Origin: Lates calcarifer
Taxonomy: Eukaryota > Chordata > Actinopteri > Centropomidae
Reading direction: 5' to 3'
DNA length: 64,000 nt
Assembly: GCF_001640805.2 (NCBI RefSeq)
Contig: NC_066844.1
Coordinates: 10,664,363 to 10,728,362 of the forward strand
Shown here: piece after piece, positions 1 to 12,619 of the stretch
Layout: every line of letters begins with the position of its first letter
Numbering within the stretch: the first letter of the stretch is position 1
Made by a program: the position numbers and the translations under genes
Notes under the pieces: model-generated
Told to the model about the DNA's origin: nothing
Databases searched by the model: none
Seen by the model: only the letters and a program-made list of their open reading frames with translations

Positions 1-424
1 TGAAAAGGATATATAAGAAGATGTTTTGTTTAAAATGACCTAACAATACACAGACAAGTGGCAAATAAAAATAAAAACCTGAAACATGAGTGGAGAAATA
101 GGATTACAGTGCCCCCATCCATAGGGCATCAGGGGGTCACTGAATAGTTTGATGAGTATGAAAGTGATGTAAATCATATGCTATACTCTTCACAGTCACT
201 AACTGAACATTTATGGGAAATGTTAGACCAGCGTTAGACAGTGCTCTCCACCACCATCATCAAAACTCCAAATGAGCGAATATCTTGGGGAAAAGTGGAA
301 TTCCATCCATTCTGTTTGTTTATGTACATATATAAGGCATTTTCTGCATTTAATATTTTTACATTTAAAATGTAAATGCATGATCTGGTTAGACTCACAT
401 ACTGTCACTCAAGCAACATTATCA

Positions 425-503
425 ATACAGGACTTGTAATGAAGGATTTTTTTTTTTTTTTTTACTGAAGTAAAGAATCTGAATACACCTCCTTTGATGA
501 ATA
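425..503 (+). repeat. Fragment of hAT-like teleost MITE family
   Basis: The segment resembles the end of a common teleost repeat whose terminus reads roughly 'acttaagtaaaggatctgaatacttc'-like, interrupted here by a T tract. Better copies occur at 4460-4670, 8340-8600 and 10000-10174 in this window. The family assignment is from memory of fish repeats; the similarity between the copies is visible in the sequence. Confidence 0.4.
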
Positions 504-1454
504 CGCATTGTATACGCAAGTCACCTAAACTTACACTTTTCATTCATTTTTTTCATTTTTTTAAATATATATTTGCATTTTAGAAATAGTGTATCAGGGA
601 AAAAGACTATACACAAATTATTTTTTATGATGATTTTTACTAAAAATAGCCATTGTTGTTGATAAACAGTAGTTTTTACTGTATTTTCTAGTGCATTGGT
701 GTATAATATTAAAATAATAAATATCTGTTCTTGTTGCTGTAGTGCATGCCTTGACCTTGACTGTTTTATCAGATTCCTCTCCCACAGCCTGAAAGGAAAG
801 ACATAGTTTGCACTATGCTCTGCCTGCCTCCACATGCCTGTGAAACAGGTCACAGGTGATAAATGTCGTTTTATATCTTCAGGACAATTTCCTAGTCTTT
901 GAGAGAATACTTCTGTCTTGGAGAAGTACAATATGTGTAGCCCTAAGTAGCACAGACTCAAACAGTACACACCTTTCCAAAGGTAAAAGCCTCAGATGAG
1001 TCACTGCAAGCACGGCACTTCAGCTTCATATTCAGATTAGTTCAGGAAACCAAAACAAAGACTAAACAGTACCTGAGGTTTTCCTCTGAGAGCTCAGATG
1101 ACTCATCTACTAACCAGTACATTAGTAAGTGGTATGCAACAGTGATAAAGTATGGTCTTTAACTCTAGACTCTCTTATCTTCAGCAGTATCAGTGATTCA
1201 TTGCAAATTACTATAATAATTCCTCCTATTCACTGTGAGTTTTCATCTTTGCTGGTCTGTACAAAACATGTTTTCATTTATAGACAAAACAAAGCTTCGA
1301 CGTTTCTATATGTATGGTTGGTTATGTGTTGTGAATGGAATGGCTGTAACTGGTATTTTAGAAACACTGAGATCATGAGTCCGAGTTCCTCAGCTCACTG
1401 AGACATTTTTCATTGGCCACCAAAAGAGTCTTTTTGAAGTTATGTATATCTACT

Positions 1455-1705
1455 TAAAGGAATAGTTTGACAATAGATTGATTATTGATTAATCATTTTA
1501 GTCATTTTTAAGATGTAAAAAATAATTGGTAGCAGCCTCCAAAATATAGATATTTGCAATTTTCTTAGTTTTCTAGTATAGTAAACAATATTTTAAACAC
1601 TCAGTATTTTGGGGGGTTTGTCTGTTTTTGACTGCTCAGGGAATAGTCACCATTTCCTGACATTTTACAGACTGAGAAATCAATTGATTATTAAAGAAAA
1701 TGTAC
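1455..1705 (+). repeat. Interspersed teleost repeat rich in attgatt/aatcatt motifs
   Basis: The stretch has alternating attgattattgatt and aatcattttagtcattttt motifs, then a middle part ending 'cctgacattttacagactgag' and 'aatcaattgattatt'. This order resembles a non-autonomous repeat I know from many spiny-rayed fish genomes, with complementary attgattaatc-type ends. No coding content is seen. The name of the family is not certain. Confidence 0.4.
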
Positions 1706-3121
1706 GGACAATGAAGATAATTGTTGGTTACAGCCTTATTCCCATGGTGGAATAAAATTACTTTGCTTGGGTTTTTCCGGTTGTTAAGTTTATGACATGC
1801 AAAAATAAATAACTAAATAAATAATTAAAGGCATTTGGCTTTAAAATAAATGAGCTGAACATAAACTAAAACATTTCGAGTCTCAAAACTAGATATTGAG
1901 GCAGGGTTCAGCTTCATGACTGGGGCTACAAAGATAGAGGATGCAGGACCTCTTACATTCAGGGATCATGTAGACAGTAATAGAGCAGAGTAAACCTGGG
2001 GCTGTTGGGGCATCTGAGGGTCAGTTGTCTGCTTTGCGTGGTTGATAATCCAGCGTTATTCCCACTGCAACAGTATAAAACAAATCAAAAGTGCATTCTA
2101 ATAGTGTCCTTGTTATACTTTGGACTTAGTTACATATATCTCAGTTATCTTTTTGGCAAAATCTCATAAAGTAGTGAAAAATGTCCAATTCAAAATTCTA
2201 GTGTGAAAAGGGACGTCTTCCGATTATTCTGCCTGAGCAACAATCCAAAACCCAGAGATTCTGAATTTACAGTATAATAACATAAAAGCAGAAAATCATC
2301 ACATCTGACAAACTGAAAGCAGCAAATGTTTGACCTCTTTGCTTGATAGTTGATTTTAACTGACTCATTTTCTGCCAGTTGACAAGTCATTTTGGCACTA
2401 GTTATCTGAATTATCTCACTGTGTTGTGTAATGCTGTAGTTAAGTGTAGGAGTGGGTTGTAATCCATGTGTAATTTTTGTGGCAAGGTCTAGTCACATCT
2501 AGCCGAGTGTAATCAAGGTGCTGCCTTTGTTTTGGTTGCTAGGTATGTGATAAGTGGTACGATGAGGCGGGGAATGGTGTTTTTGCTGTTGCTCAGTAAG
2601 CTGGAAACAAATTTACATTTGACTTCCAGGTGAAGTTTGCCTGGTGTTACTGAGACCTGTGGGTGACTGTGGTCAGAAGGTGCAGACAATCAGGAGTCAT
2701 TTTACTTTTATTGTTGTTGCTGCCACACAGGAGGTGAGTCAGATCCACTTAGGGTTCATCTTGGTAAAGGTGCAAACTAAAACCTACTGTGACTCACTTG
2801 GGACTATTGTGGTTTCTTTTTGTTACTGTATGACAGGTGACACAAAATGCCCCAAATCTCTGCTAACTATATCGTTTACCTCAAAAACGTGCACTGACTA
2901 ATGTGGCTCAGTAGTCCACGCATCTAATCATCATCACAAAGGGAATTGCTCAGTGCCTCCTGTGCAGTAACACTGTGAAAGATATGGGCTGTAAACTGTT
3001 CTGTGGCAATGCTTGATATGTGATCCACTGTTGTAATGGAGATCAAACAACCACAGCACCAACATTGTCCTCACTTTCTCGCATACCGCTAACTGTAAGA
3101 GGTGAAAAGCACCTTACTGGT

Positions 3122-3123
<2 letters not shown>

Positions 3124-3152
<29 letters not shown>
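3124..3152. repeat. (CA)n microsatellite
   Basis: A pure CA run of about 14 units lies roughly 240 bp upstream of the EFCC1-like start codon, inside the probable promoter or 5' UTR. Confidence 0.95.
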
Positions 3153-3154
<2 letters not shown>

Positions 3155-3387
3155 AGGCCAGTGTGCACAGTAAAGGGTGGAGTCAGTGAAGTGGGATTTT
3201 TTTTCCCACTCGAGAGGATCAGATCTTGACTTGATGCGCCAAGAAGGAATTCAAGGTGAGGTTTCCAGGGAAGTTTGCAGCGTCAGACCACACCGGGAAA
3301 GTGTTTGAAATCCTATCCGCTGCTGATTCGCATGATCACATTTTCATTTGGTGACATCTAGGAGAAACATTCACTTTATGTACAGTC

Positions 3388-6300
3388 ATGGAGCGCAACG
3401 CATCGGCCCTGTTGCGCGTCCAGCCCTTGCCGCGAGCAGCGCGTAAAAGCGAGTGGCTCAGGAGCGCTCTGGCCTATCACTACTGCCCCGACCCCGGCGT
3501 GGAGAACGAAATAGTCGTCCTGGCCACTGGAATAGACCAGTACCTGCAGGAGGTCTTTCACCACTTGGCCTACTCCAACCGGGACGATACGGTGACGGCG
3601 GAGGATTTCACCGCGCTGTGCGCCGTGCTGGGGCTCGCCGGAGCGGGAAAGAGGGCGAGGAAAGGAAGGGAAGGAACAGGAGAACGTGTGAAAGAAGATG
3701 AGGATGAAGAGTTCAGAGATGTGTGTTCAGGGCTGCCCGACCAGATGTCCTTTAAAGACTTCCACTCGCGGCTCTGCGAGTACTTTCGTGTGCGCAGTGC
3801 GCGAAGAGGCACCGGGGACTGTGCCTGGCGCATGCCCCTCACTGAGGGCACGGAGCTGGTGGAGAGACAGATCCGGCTCCGATGGCCGCGTGTCAGGCGG
3901 AGAAAGTGTGTCAGTTTTGATCTGACAAGGGACCAGAGTGGACCGGTGAATAATATGTCTATAAAAGGTCGAACCGCAGAGGACCGTGAGACAGGTACTG
4001 GACCAGGATGACATCATGTTACATGTGTTGTTGCATTGAAATGCCTGCAGCGTAGTTAAAGACCTTATTTCACAATTGCTGCACGTTCTTCAGCTTATTG
4101 CAGTATATAAGAAATCATGTAATGACTCTGTTGTTAGTTTGCAACTATATACTGCACAACTATACTTATACACACATTTTGACCGCTGAATCTGCTAAAT
4201 TTTTTTTATTGACTGGAGACACACAGAGCAGTCATTATTGTCTTGAGACAGTGTGCGGTCAGAGAGGGGTGGGTGGGTGGCGGAAATAGGATAAGCACCA
4301 ATTACCTTAGACTCATTTCCTTTTTTGTCTTTTTTTAAATCAGTGGCAACATGTAGCATTCCCCACCTTACTTTGATTAGGTTTGTCCCTCCTGATTTAT
4401 TATCCACCCCTTCCATCTCCTGAACCATCTGCTCTGCCATTTTCTCATTCCCCTGCAGTCAGTGGTGGTGGAAGTGCACAGATCACTTACTTATCAGCTA
4501 AATGCACTTAAAAGTATCAAAGGGCAAGTAAGAAGTACTTGACTGTAACTGATACATTATTATGTAACATTAAACTAGAAACGCATAAGTGTGTAAGCAG
4601 CATTTTACTATTGTATACTTGCTCAAGGTCGAGCTAGTTTTAACTGCTTTAACTACACTTTGTTCTGGGCAGGCAGGTTCCCAGCCTGAGGGACCAGCCC
4701 CTCCAAAGAGTCACAATATAGATCTAGGATTCATGAGATGATTAATGGGGCATGAAAGAGAAAAAGACAAAGTTCTGATAGCCAGTCTGTGCGGATTCTA
4801 AAAATTATAGATTTCTTTTATCTATTCTTACTGTTACTCAACCACATGAGAAGTTTAGAAGGAAAACTTGGTGAAACTGCAGATAACCTATATGTATTTA
4901 ACAATGCACTGCATTCCTAAGCTTATCATATGCTAATTCTATGTACAATCTTAATGTGTAAAATAACCAATAACTCTTCTCCTCTTTGACCATCTTCTCC
5001 AGATGAGGTATCAGCTCTGAGGGAGCTAGTGGAGGACCTCCGCTCAGCGCTGCAGGGGAGCGATGCTCGCTGCCTGGCCCTGGAGGTGGCACTCAGACGG
5101 GAGAGAGGCCGCACCCTCCCTCCTCCCTCCAGATTGAACTCAGCTGTTTCAGCTCCTACAACCTCCATCACCTTTGTACAGGGACGACTGGTACCAACAC
5201 AAAGAATTAAAGGACAGAGCAGTAGTAGTGGAGGAGATGGGGTAAGGAGGGTGACGAGGAGACAGGACATCAGGGACCCCCTTCTGAGGGAGCTGAGGCT
5301 GATCCGCTCCTCACGTGACGGGCAGCTGGAGGAGGCCATCAAATTCAATGAGCGTCTGGAGAAGGAGCTGCAGTGGGCATACCAGGAGGTACGCAAACTT
5401 CAGGGGGTGGAATCGTCACTGAGGAAGGAGAACACTCAGATCAGGTTAGTTATTTTTAGTTTTTAAAGTTGACCAGATAAAGTATGAATGATATAAACTG
5501 TAGAGAAATGGTTTGATGATTCTGGATGATCTCTGTTAGGAAGCGGGCAGAGGAAGCCAGGGAGGCTCTGAGCTTGGGACTGCAGAGGGTTCGGCTAATT
5601 CAGGAGCAGGCTCAGTCTGTGCCAAAACTCCAGTCCAGGATCACTCAGCTGGAGACTGAACTACGCCAGTACAGGTACAAACACTGTGTGTGTTCTTGAG
5701 TCAGCCTGTTTGTGAGCATGGGTGTGCTTGTGCATCAATTTACACATCATTTGCCTCTCAGCCCTGCTGATTTGAAATTCAGTGCAGCAAATCGCTTAGG
5801 TTAGGTTACACACAAATTAGATTAAACTTGAATTCAAGAGTTGAGCAAACATAGGTGGAGTTCATTTTCAACAAGCAACATTTGTACAGAGACTCCATCC
5901 TCAGTGACAATGTACATCATTAATTGAAACTCATATTACATTAGAGACAGTTCAAACTGGGCCTGATGGTTGTCAAGGAAACATCTGACATAATAAATCA
6001 CAAATATTAAAGCTGCACTAGCTATAGTGCTTTAAAGTATTTTTGTTCGCTCACTGGTCTCATCAACCTTGTTTCAGGCATGACTGTAATGAGGCTACAG
6101 TGTATACTAACCAGCTAGCATCAACCCAGCCAGTCCATCTAGTGAGTCACTGTAGAATGCCTTGAAGAAGTAGTGTTGCTCAGAGGAAGCCCTCTAACCT
6201 CTTGTAAATGCTGCCTGAAGCTCTCTACATGTGGCCATGTCACCACCATCCACTCACAGCAAGAAACCACATTCTGCAGCACAGAAAAATCAGTGCCCTA

Positions 6301-7375
6301 TAGCAGCATACTTGTAAAAAATGGATTGTCAGGATCCTGAGGGATGTGGAACAAACAGGACGAGCAGCGATGACCATCTATTGGCAAAGGTATCCAGTCT
6401 CAGTGTGTACACTGGCAATGTGTTTTAATGCTAGGTTTAGATGCCATCTATGTATTTCAGATGAGGACATGATGAGGATCAATTGTACATTTTAATGTAC
6501 AAAAGACAGTACTGTAGGTTGCTCTTACTAACAACAGATAACAGATTGATTGTTGACATACCTGATTCCAGATTTGTTTTAGGCCTCTTCCTGCCTTATG
6601 TCCTTTGTAACTCATGCAAATCAGTGTCAGGTCAATGGTTCCATACGTAGACTCACATGTCTCTCAGACTTATCCTGGCATTAGCCTGCATGATCTAGAA
6701 CATCACCTGTGTGACTGTATGTATGAATGTGTTGTCAGTAGGTGGCAGTCTCTCCATCAGTATAAGCTGATTAGCACTGTTTTACTTATGTTCTCTATCT
6801 TATGTTCTCCACACTCAGATTGCGTTGTACTTGCCTTTGCAACCCCTCCTGTCAACAAATGTATCCATTCGGATTAGAAGATACCTGTAGCAAGACAGGT
6901 GAGTGACTGGAAAACTGATGCACCACTGAACAAGTAAGGTTAAGAGTTTTCCCTCCAGCTTTTGATCCCTTTGGCATGTTTCTTAGGGGAATTATTTTTA
7001 AAGCTTTGCTTTGGTGGATGAAATATTATTCATCCATCAATGCTTTGTAGCATTAACATTAAAGTCACCCCGATTTTTAACAAAATACCAATCCACAAAG
7101 ATATACATATGTGGATTCTTAGTCACTAAGTTGTCTTTGGGCAGTAAGGTAACCACTGTTACTGTCTGCAGATGCAGAGTGTCTGCAGAGAGCAGTGGAG
7201 GGGAGAGCTGCATCTGATGAAGAAGAGGAGGACAGGGGGCAGAGGGCGGAAGGACAGTGCTGCCTGTTAGGAGTGAAGAAGCACATCAGCCGACTGCACA
7301 GCTGTAGCAAAGGGTTAGCTAACATCTAACACACGCACACACATATACACACAGACACATACACACACACACACA

Positions 7376-7417
<42 letters not shown>

Positions 7418-9491
7418 CCTTAAGTTAACCTTATCAGAATATGTGGTATTAGTCCCAGATCATCTCTGGATGTTCAGTGGCATACCTGTGGCACTCTTTG
7501 CTACCATTCTAGTACTACCAATGTAATTAAGAAAACACAGCCTTCCACCAATCATCAAATTTTTGAAGTAAGTATAGTTATTTGTGCTTCACTATGTAAC
7601 TCTCTAAGCCTAAACCTAATCCACACACTGACACACACGTTTGTCTTTCTATAGTTGTGAGGATCCTCATCAGGGCTAATGTATTCTGTAACCCTAACCA
7701 TCACAACTAAAGGCCTGATGCCAGCCATTACCTTAACCAATTAGCAAATCACTCTTCTTTGTCTTCTTTCAGATGTCAGACTCATATAGTCCAGAATCTT
7801 TTCTCTCAGAGTCACCTGCAAGATAAAAACCTCATTGGCACTTCTAAGGACAGCACGGGGAACTATGGCTGGAGGGGACCAAACCAAGAGCAGCAGGAAG
7901 GAAGCAGAAGCTTTGAAAAGGAACAGGTGGGAGAGAGAGATGATAGTAACTGTGCCCAGTTGAACGGGTTAACAGGTTGCGACTAAGTTACACACAGTTT
8001 CAAAGGTCTGGAGGCCTACTGTCTGATTAAATAAGAAAAATGTAAAAACCTACAACAACAGCACAACAACATCAACTTACATCAAGTCTACATAGCAGGA
8101 AAATAGGAATGTGTTCCTTTGGAACACTGAATTACCAACAGATAAGATGAACAATGCTTGTTAGACTGTATATGATTTATATGATAGAAAATGTACACAA
8201 CTGTTCTACATATATAACAGTGAATTGGTTAATCTAGCTGGATAGCTTCTATCCTACTATAGTTCTATTTGGACAAACAAGTAAATTGCAGATGTTTGTT
8301 TGAAACAGATGAACATACTGAAATCCTTAATTTAAGCTCCACTGGATTTAAAACAGTAGTTGAAAGTTACTACATACATTTACTCAAGTGCAACTTTGAG
8401 ATACTTGTACTTTATTTAAGTATTACCATTGTATGCTATTTTGTATTCATATACGACTGGATTTATCTGACAGCTGTAATAGTACCTTTTCAAATTAAGA
8501 TTTTACATTGAAAATGGGATGCTTATAAAATACAATAATGGTACAATGGTACTTTTCTGTAAGTAAAGAATCTGAATACTGTGTCCACTGCCAGTCTAGG
8601 TTTTTGGCTTGTTTGCATTCATTGGCTCCTCCTCTTGCCTCTTAGAGGTCTGAGGAAGAGGAGGACAAAAGAAGGCTCAAGGACAGAGAGAAGAAACATC
8701 TGTCTCTGTTAGAGGAGAAACTCACAGATGCCCTCACACTGCTGCTGCAGCTATGCAACAAGGCACAACAAAACCACAGTGCACACACTCACACCATTCA
8801 CCTCAGGCATAGACACACATACACCTCTTCACTGCCATCTGCAGTTTATTCAATAAGTCCATTTTCTGTTTATCCAGACCACAGGCCACATTTGTTATTT
8901 TAGTATGTGTAGTTTTTAAGTCCTGTAGATCCTGTATTTCTGTTGACAGAGGTGGTGTCAATAGTAAAACATATGTATTTTTCAAGTCAATTTTAGATCT
9001 TCTTGCTTTACAAATATAATTACATCTTAGGGCTAATATATAGACAGAAAAAAATGTCACACTCATGATTTAATTTTGATTCACTTTACCTCATTTCTGA
9101 TGCTAAATGTCCCATCATAAAACACCAAAAGGTCAAAAATCTTTTTTTCCCTCTAGAATGTGTCCCAGAGGGCCCTGAGGGAGATTGTGATGGACACTCT
9201 GGATGCTTGTAGTAGAGGTGGAGATGGTAGGTCTGTTCTACATCTTCCAAATATTTACATTTTGGCGTTGATTTGGCGTGATTTTTTAATGGTACGGTTA
9301 AATTTCTCCATCCAGGTCTGTCCAGGGTCCTACAGGTAGCTGATGCTCTCTGCCTCCGGTTGTCCTCTGCTGATCTCCATGGAGATGGAGGGGATGATGG
9401 AGGAGGAGGAGGAAGAGAGAACAGAGAGAACCTCCTTACGCCGTCTGGGCATCAAACCAGCAATGCAAATCCTCTGCTCATCTCCTGCTGA
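3388..9491 (+). CDS. efcc1: EF-hand and coiled-coil domain-containing protein 1-like (9 exons, 640 aa)
   Basis: Exons, all in compatible phase: 3388-3994, 5003-5444, 5540-5674, 6819-6898, 7172-7313, 7773-7926, 8646-8762, 9157-9226, 9316-9491 (stop TGA 9489). The total is 1923 nt. The start has G at -3 and +4, and an in-frame TGA lies upstream at 3352. Residues 1-200 carry the EFCC1 hallmark SEWLRSALAYHY, GVENEIVVLATGIDQYLQEV and an EF-hand-like helix-loop-helix (about 60-80). The loop (SNRDDTVTAEDF) lacks Asp at position 1, so calcium binding is doubtful. Residues about 203-395 are charged coiled coil (EVSALRELVEDLRSALQ; RKRAEEAREALSLGLQRVR). An acidic AASDEEEED stretch follows, then NVSQRALREIVMDTLDACS near the C terminus and a Gly-rich tail. 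Exon 4 and the exon 7 donor are the weak points: exon 4 is short and Cys-rich, and exon 7 would need a GC donor. The biochemical role of the family is not established; a scaffold is my guess. Confidence 0.85.
4460..4670 (-). repeat. hAT-like MITE copy in EFCC1-like intron 1
   Basis: It starts with 'cagtggtggtggaagtgca', a good match to the terminal sequence of a non-autonomous teleost element recalled as CAGTGGTGGAAGAAGTACTC. It continues with 'aagtatcaaagggcaagtaagaagtact' and 'gcagcattttactattgta'. It is the opposite orientation to the copies at 8340 and 10000. It sits in the 1-kb intron between coding exons 1 and 2. Confidence 0.55.
7329..7417. repeat. Compound (CA)n microsatellite
   Basis: About 90 bp of CA with a few interruptions (cg, tata, gaca, acca). 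It starts roughly 15 bp after the putative exon 5 donor (7314) of the EFCC1-like gene. Confidence 0.95.
8340..8600 (+). repeat. hAT-like MITE copy in EFCC1-like intron 6
   Basis: The segment contains 'tttactcaagtgcaac', 'gagatacttgtactttattt' and, at its end, 'gtaagtaaagaatctgaatact' followed by 'gtccactgcc'. This matches the 3' half of the same family as the copies at 4460 and 10000. The poly(A)-free, coding-free sequence and terminal motif fit a non-autonomous DNA transposon. It ends about 45 bp before the exon 7 acceptor. Confidence 0.5.
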
Positions 9492-9785
9492 ATAAGCTTC
9501 TACTGTGGTTGGTACTGTGGTACTTTTGTTGTTATCCTTTTCCTCTGTTTTATTTTATTTTTGGTTGTCGCTTATTTGCACCATGTAAGTTTTCCAGTTG
9601 TGTATCCCAGATTTTGAAACATATTTAAAGATTAATTTTATTTACTTTATTCAATCTCTTAATGTTGTATTTTGTATATATTTAATGTTAATTAAATATT
9701 TCGATCCACACAATTTGTTCCCTGTGCAAGAGTTGATACACAGTGCTTTCATAAGATGAAATAAAATATTGCATTTCAGTGTAAT
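9492..9785 (+). other. efcc1: 3' UTR and poly(A) signal of the EFCC1-like gene
   Basis: The stop codon is followed by about 270 bp of AT-rich sequence. A canonical AATAAA lies at 9760-9765, so cleavage is expected near 9780. Other A-rich hexamer-like sites exist, but this is the first perfect one in the region. Confidence 0.6.
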
Positions 9786-9999
9786 TGTTGGACATCAAAG
9801 TTATATTTCACTCTCTGGGTTTTCTGCTATACTTAGTAGCTCTTTTCTCTGGGAAATGCACTTTCCTCTGATAAGACCAGACAAACTCTGTTTGCAAGGC
9901 CACCTACTATTGGTTCTGGAAACACTCATATTGTGTGAATATGTGAATACACCCTTTGTAAGTGGTTAAGGTTTTACATGAAAAATCCACAGGCAGGTA

Positions 10000-10174
10000 G
10001 TAATTGAATCATTTCTAAACTGTACTGCAGCACTTTAACACATTGTTAACTATATGGTAGGGATTACTTATATATCTTTACTTAAGTGACCTTTTCAGTG
10101 CATGACTTGCAATAGAGTATCTACATACAGTATTGCTAAAGGATGTGAATACTTCCTCCACCACTTTTGACAGG
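10000..10174 (+). repeat. hAT-like MITE copy between EFCC1-like and slc41a1
   Basis: This fragment ends 'aaggatgtgaatacttcctccaccactttt', close to the remembered family terminus (GGATCTGAGTACTTCTTCCACCACTG). Inside it has 'ctttacttaagtgacc'. It lies in the short interval between the convergent genes. Confidence 0.55.
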
Positions 10175-12619
10175 TGAATTATCTATCTAGTATCATATCT
10201 TTGATATTATATCAAATCTTATGATATTGTGACTCATAAGTGGGCATGCTAAACACATGGGTCACATTGTTACTGAAATTAGGTTTGTTAAAATATGATA
10301 AGAGGACCATTAGTCACATTGTTTGCTACACTAATTCCCTGCCAAATGTTTGAAATGTTTCCACAAGTGACTGTTGTTTAGTTTTTAGTTTTGTCAAGTT
10401 ATCAGTCTTCATGCATGATTCATCTTAAGTCGAAAAGACACCATGCTAAGATGCAAGAGGGTCAAACACATCAATTCTTGAAAAAAAAAATGTTTTGTAT
10501 ATTTTGGGTCAGTGAGAGTGTATTATAAAAACCAGGAGCTTAAATGAGAGTTTTCTTATCTTGGAATATTGGAAATATATTTGTGGATTATTTACAACTG
10601 TGTGCTCACAGTTTGCTCCCAAGTAAGTTATTGCAGGTTTTAAGTTATGTAGAGGAAAATCCAGCTAGATTTGTGAGTGCTGTTTGTCCCTGCAGGGAAG
10701 GCCACATAATTTGTAACCTATTGCAGCACAGCTAAATAACAGTAGCTATCTTCATATGAACATGAGTGGATTCATTTTCATAAAAAATAATATATGTTAT
10801 ATGATACATTTACAGTTAAAGCTGACAAAAAAGACACAAAGAAAGGTCAATGGTATGAAATAATATAGTCCTTTATTTCCAGCAATTTACAAAGTCCTGC
10901 AGGGAGAATGCCCTCCTCTAGCCTCACAGAGGATGGGCTTTTACAAGAGCACACAGAGAATGCAAAGACCTCAGCCCCAGTAAGACTGTACATGTTTTTA
11001 TATCAGTTTTTCCTTATAGGCAACATAACTGACTGGGACAGGTGAACATTTAGAGTCTTAATCAAAGCCTCGATCTTGATGTGGACATTGGCAGCCTGAG
11101 GATCAGCATGGTTCCCTGTGAGTTCAGGAGCTCAAGGGTTTGAAGCACTGAGGTTAACAAGGCAGTAGGTGGGTGAAGGGTTTTAAAGGCTGGGTATGTT
11201 ATATACCAGGGGAAACATCTGGAATCATAAGGAGATGTGATAAGTTATTTTATCATTTGCACGTGTTTTTTTTTTTTTTTTGTTTGTTTTGTTTTTGTTT
11301 TTTTTCAGGTTTTCTGTTGTGTTTGTGAGTTGATATCTTACATCTGCTGGTGCTTAACTTGATTCCAGATCTTTCAGGTGCCCTGTAAGTCCAACCTGCT
11401 GGTTTTTCACTCTCCTCCTCCTCATTTTTGCAGGTTCACATGAACAAAAGCTTGTAACTGATGCTACCAGCCCTCCTCTCCATCATATAAAGTCATTATT
11501 ACATTACACATCATAATCAATTTACTGTACATCTTTTATTAATCAAAGCTAATTAAAGAGACGCTACTCTGTGGCGAACCTAGCTCCTGATTGGTTACTC
11601 TGAGTTGAGCTTGGCTCTGATAGGTTAAGGCCTTTCTATGTCTTATAATAAGTATGGTTTCCCTGCCTGAGACAGGGTGTGTGTGCATATGTGCGAGGTG
11701 TGTAAAGACAGGTATTAGGCACTGTGCTATTTATTAGCCTAACTGCCACTCTATTGTGGCAAGTGCCAAAAAGCTCTACTGGCCTTTTGCAAAGAAAAAA
11801 AAACACATTAAAGAGAAGAGAAAAATGACAACAACATGGTGATAAAGAAACTGAGCCAAAATGAAATGACAAAATAAACAACCTTATATATAGAATAAAT
11901 ATAGTATGTACAATTTGCTTTGTGTGCTTCTAAAAATAAATAGACAAAGCATTACTTGCCCCCTTATAGAAGTATTCACAACTTTCCATTGACATAGAGG
12001 CAGAACGCTGGCACCTGGTCAGTAAGAGAGTGGAGGATACAGACTGAGAGTCAGTCAGACAGATGGAAGGATGCAACTTTTACAACATGACGAACGCTGT
12101 AGAAAAGAAGACAAAATAAATGTCACTTAGAGTGGACGTGTGGGTTTCAATCCAGGGGACACAGAGATACACAGAGAAGTGGTACAGTTATGAGAATCCC
12201 TGTGGTGCCCTCTGTTGTCCATTTAGCAGATTACAGTACTTGTGCATTTGACCAGTGTCAGTGAAGTTGCTTCATCTTTACAGTGGTTGTTTGCTTGATG
12301 AAATTCATGACACAAAACAATAATCATCAAGAGTTAAAAAGATTAGGGAAAGGAGGAAAGGAATAGACAAAAAAAAATTAAAATCACAATTTTAACATAA
12401 TACACATTTAAAAAATCAGTCAGACCAAAACAAAAGATTTTTGAAAAAAAAAAAAAAATAATAATCAAGTTTTGCACATTCACACTGTGTGCCCTGCACA
12501 TGCATTCTGCTGGCCCCTTCAGAACAGAAGTCTAATAAGCGCCAGATAGCTCAAGCCTCTGGATCAATGTCTGTACCAGGTACAGTCTGCTGAGTCTGGT
12601 GGAGGATAGTTTGTATATA

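Larger units (their letters stand above)
1..3387. other. Intergenic region upstream of the EFCC1-like gene
   Basis: No coding exon is recognisable. Open frames here, including a 149-codon minus-strand frame at 521-970, give low-complexity translations with no family resemblance. The stretch holds two interspersed-repeat fragments (about 425-503 and 1455-1705) and a CA microsatellite at 3124-3152. The last few hundred bases should contain the promoter and 5' UTR of the EFCC1-like gene, but I see no clear TATA box. A non-coding 5' exon cannot be excluded. Confidence 0.6.

Noticed and set aside
521..970. Open frame of 149 codons on the minus strand
   Set aside because: The product is low complexity (Ile/Phe/Lys) with no recognisable domain, no splice context and no promoter evidence.
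6077..6137. Alternative EFCC1-like exon 4 after 'gtttcag', with a GTGAGT-type donor
   Set aside because: It would force exon 5 to start at a later acceptor and lose DAECLQ, which resembles the homologous region upstream of VEG-AASDEEEE. The 6819-6898 exon fits the phases and keeps these residues. It is not fully excluded.
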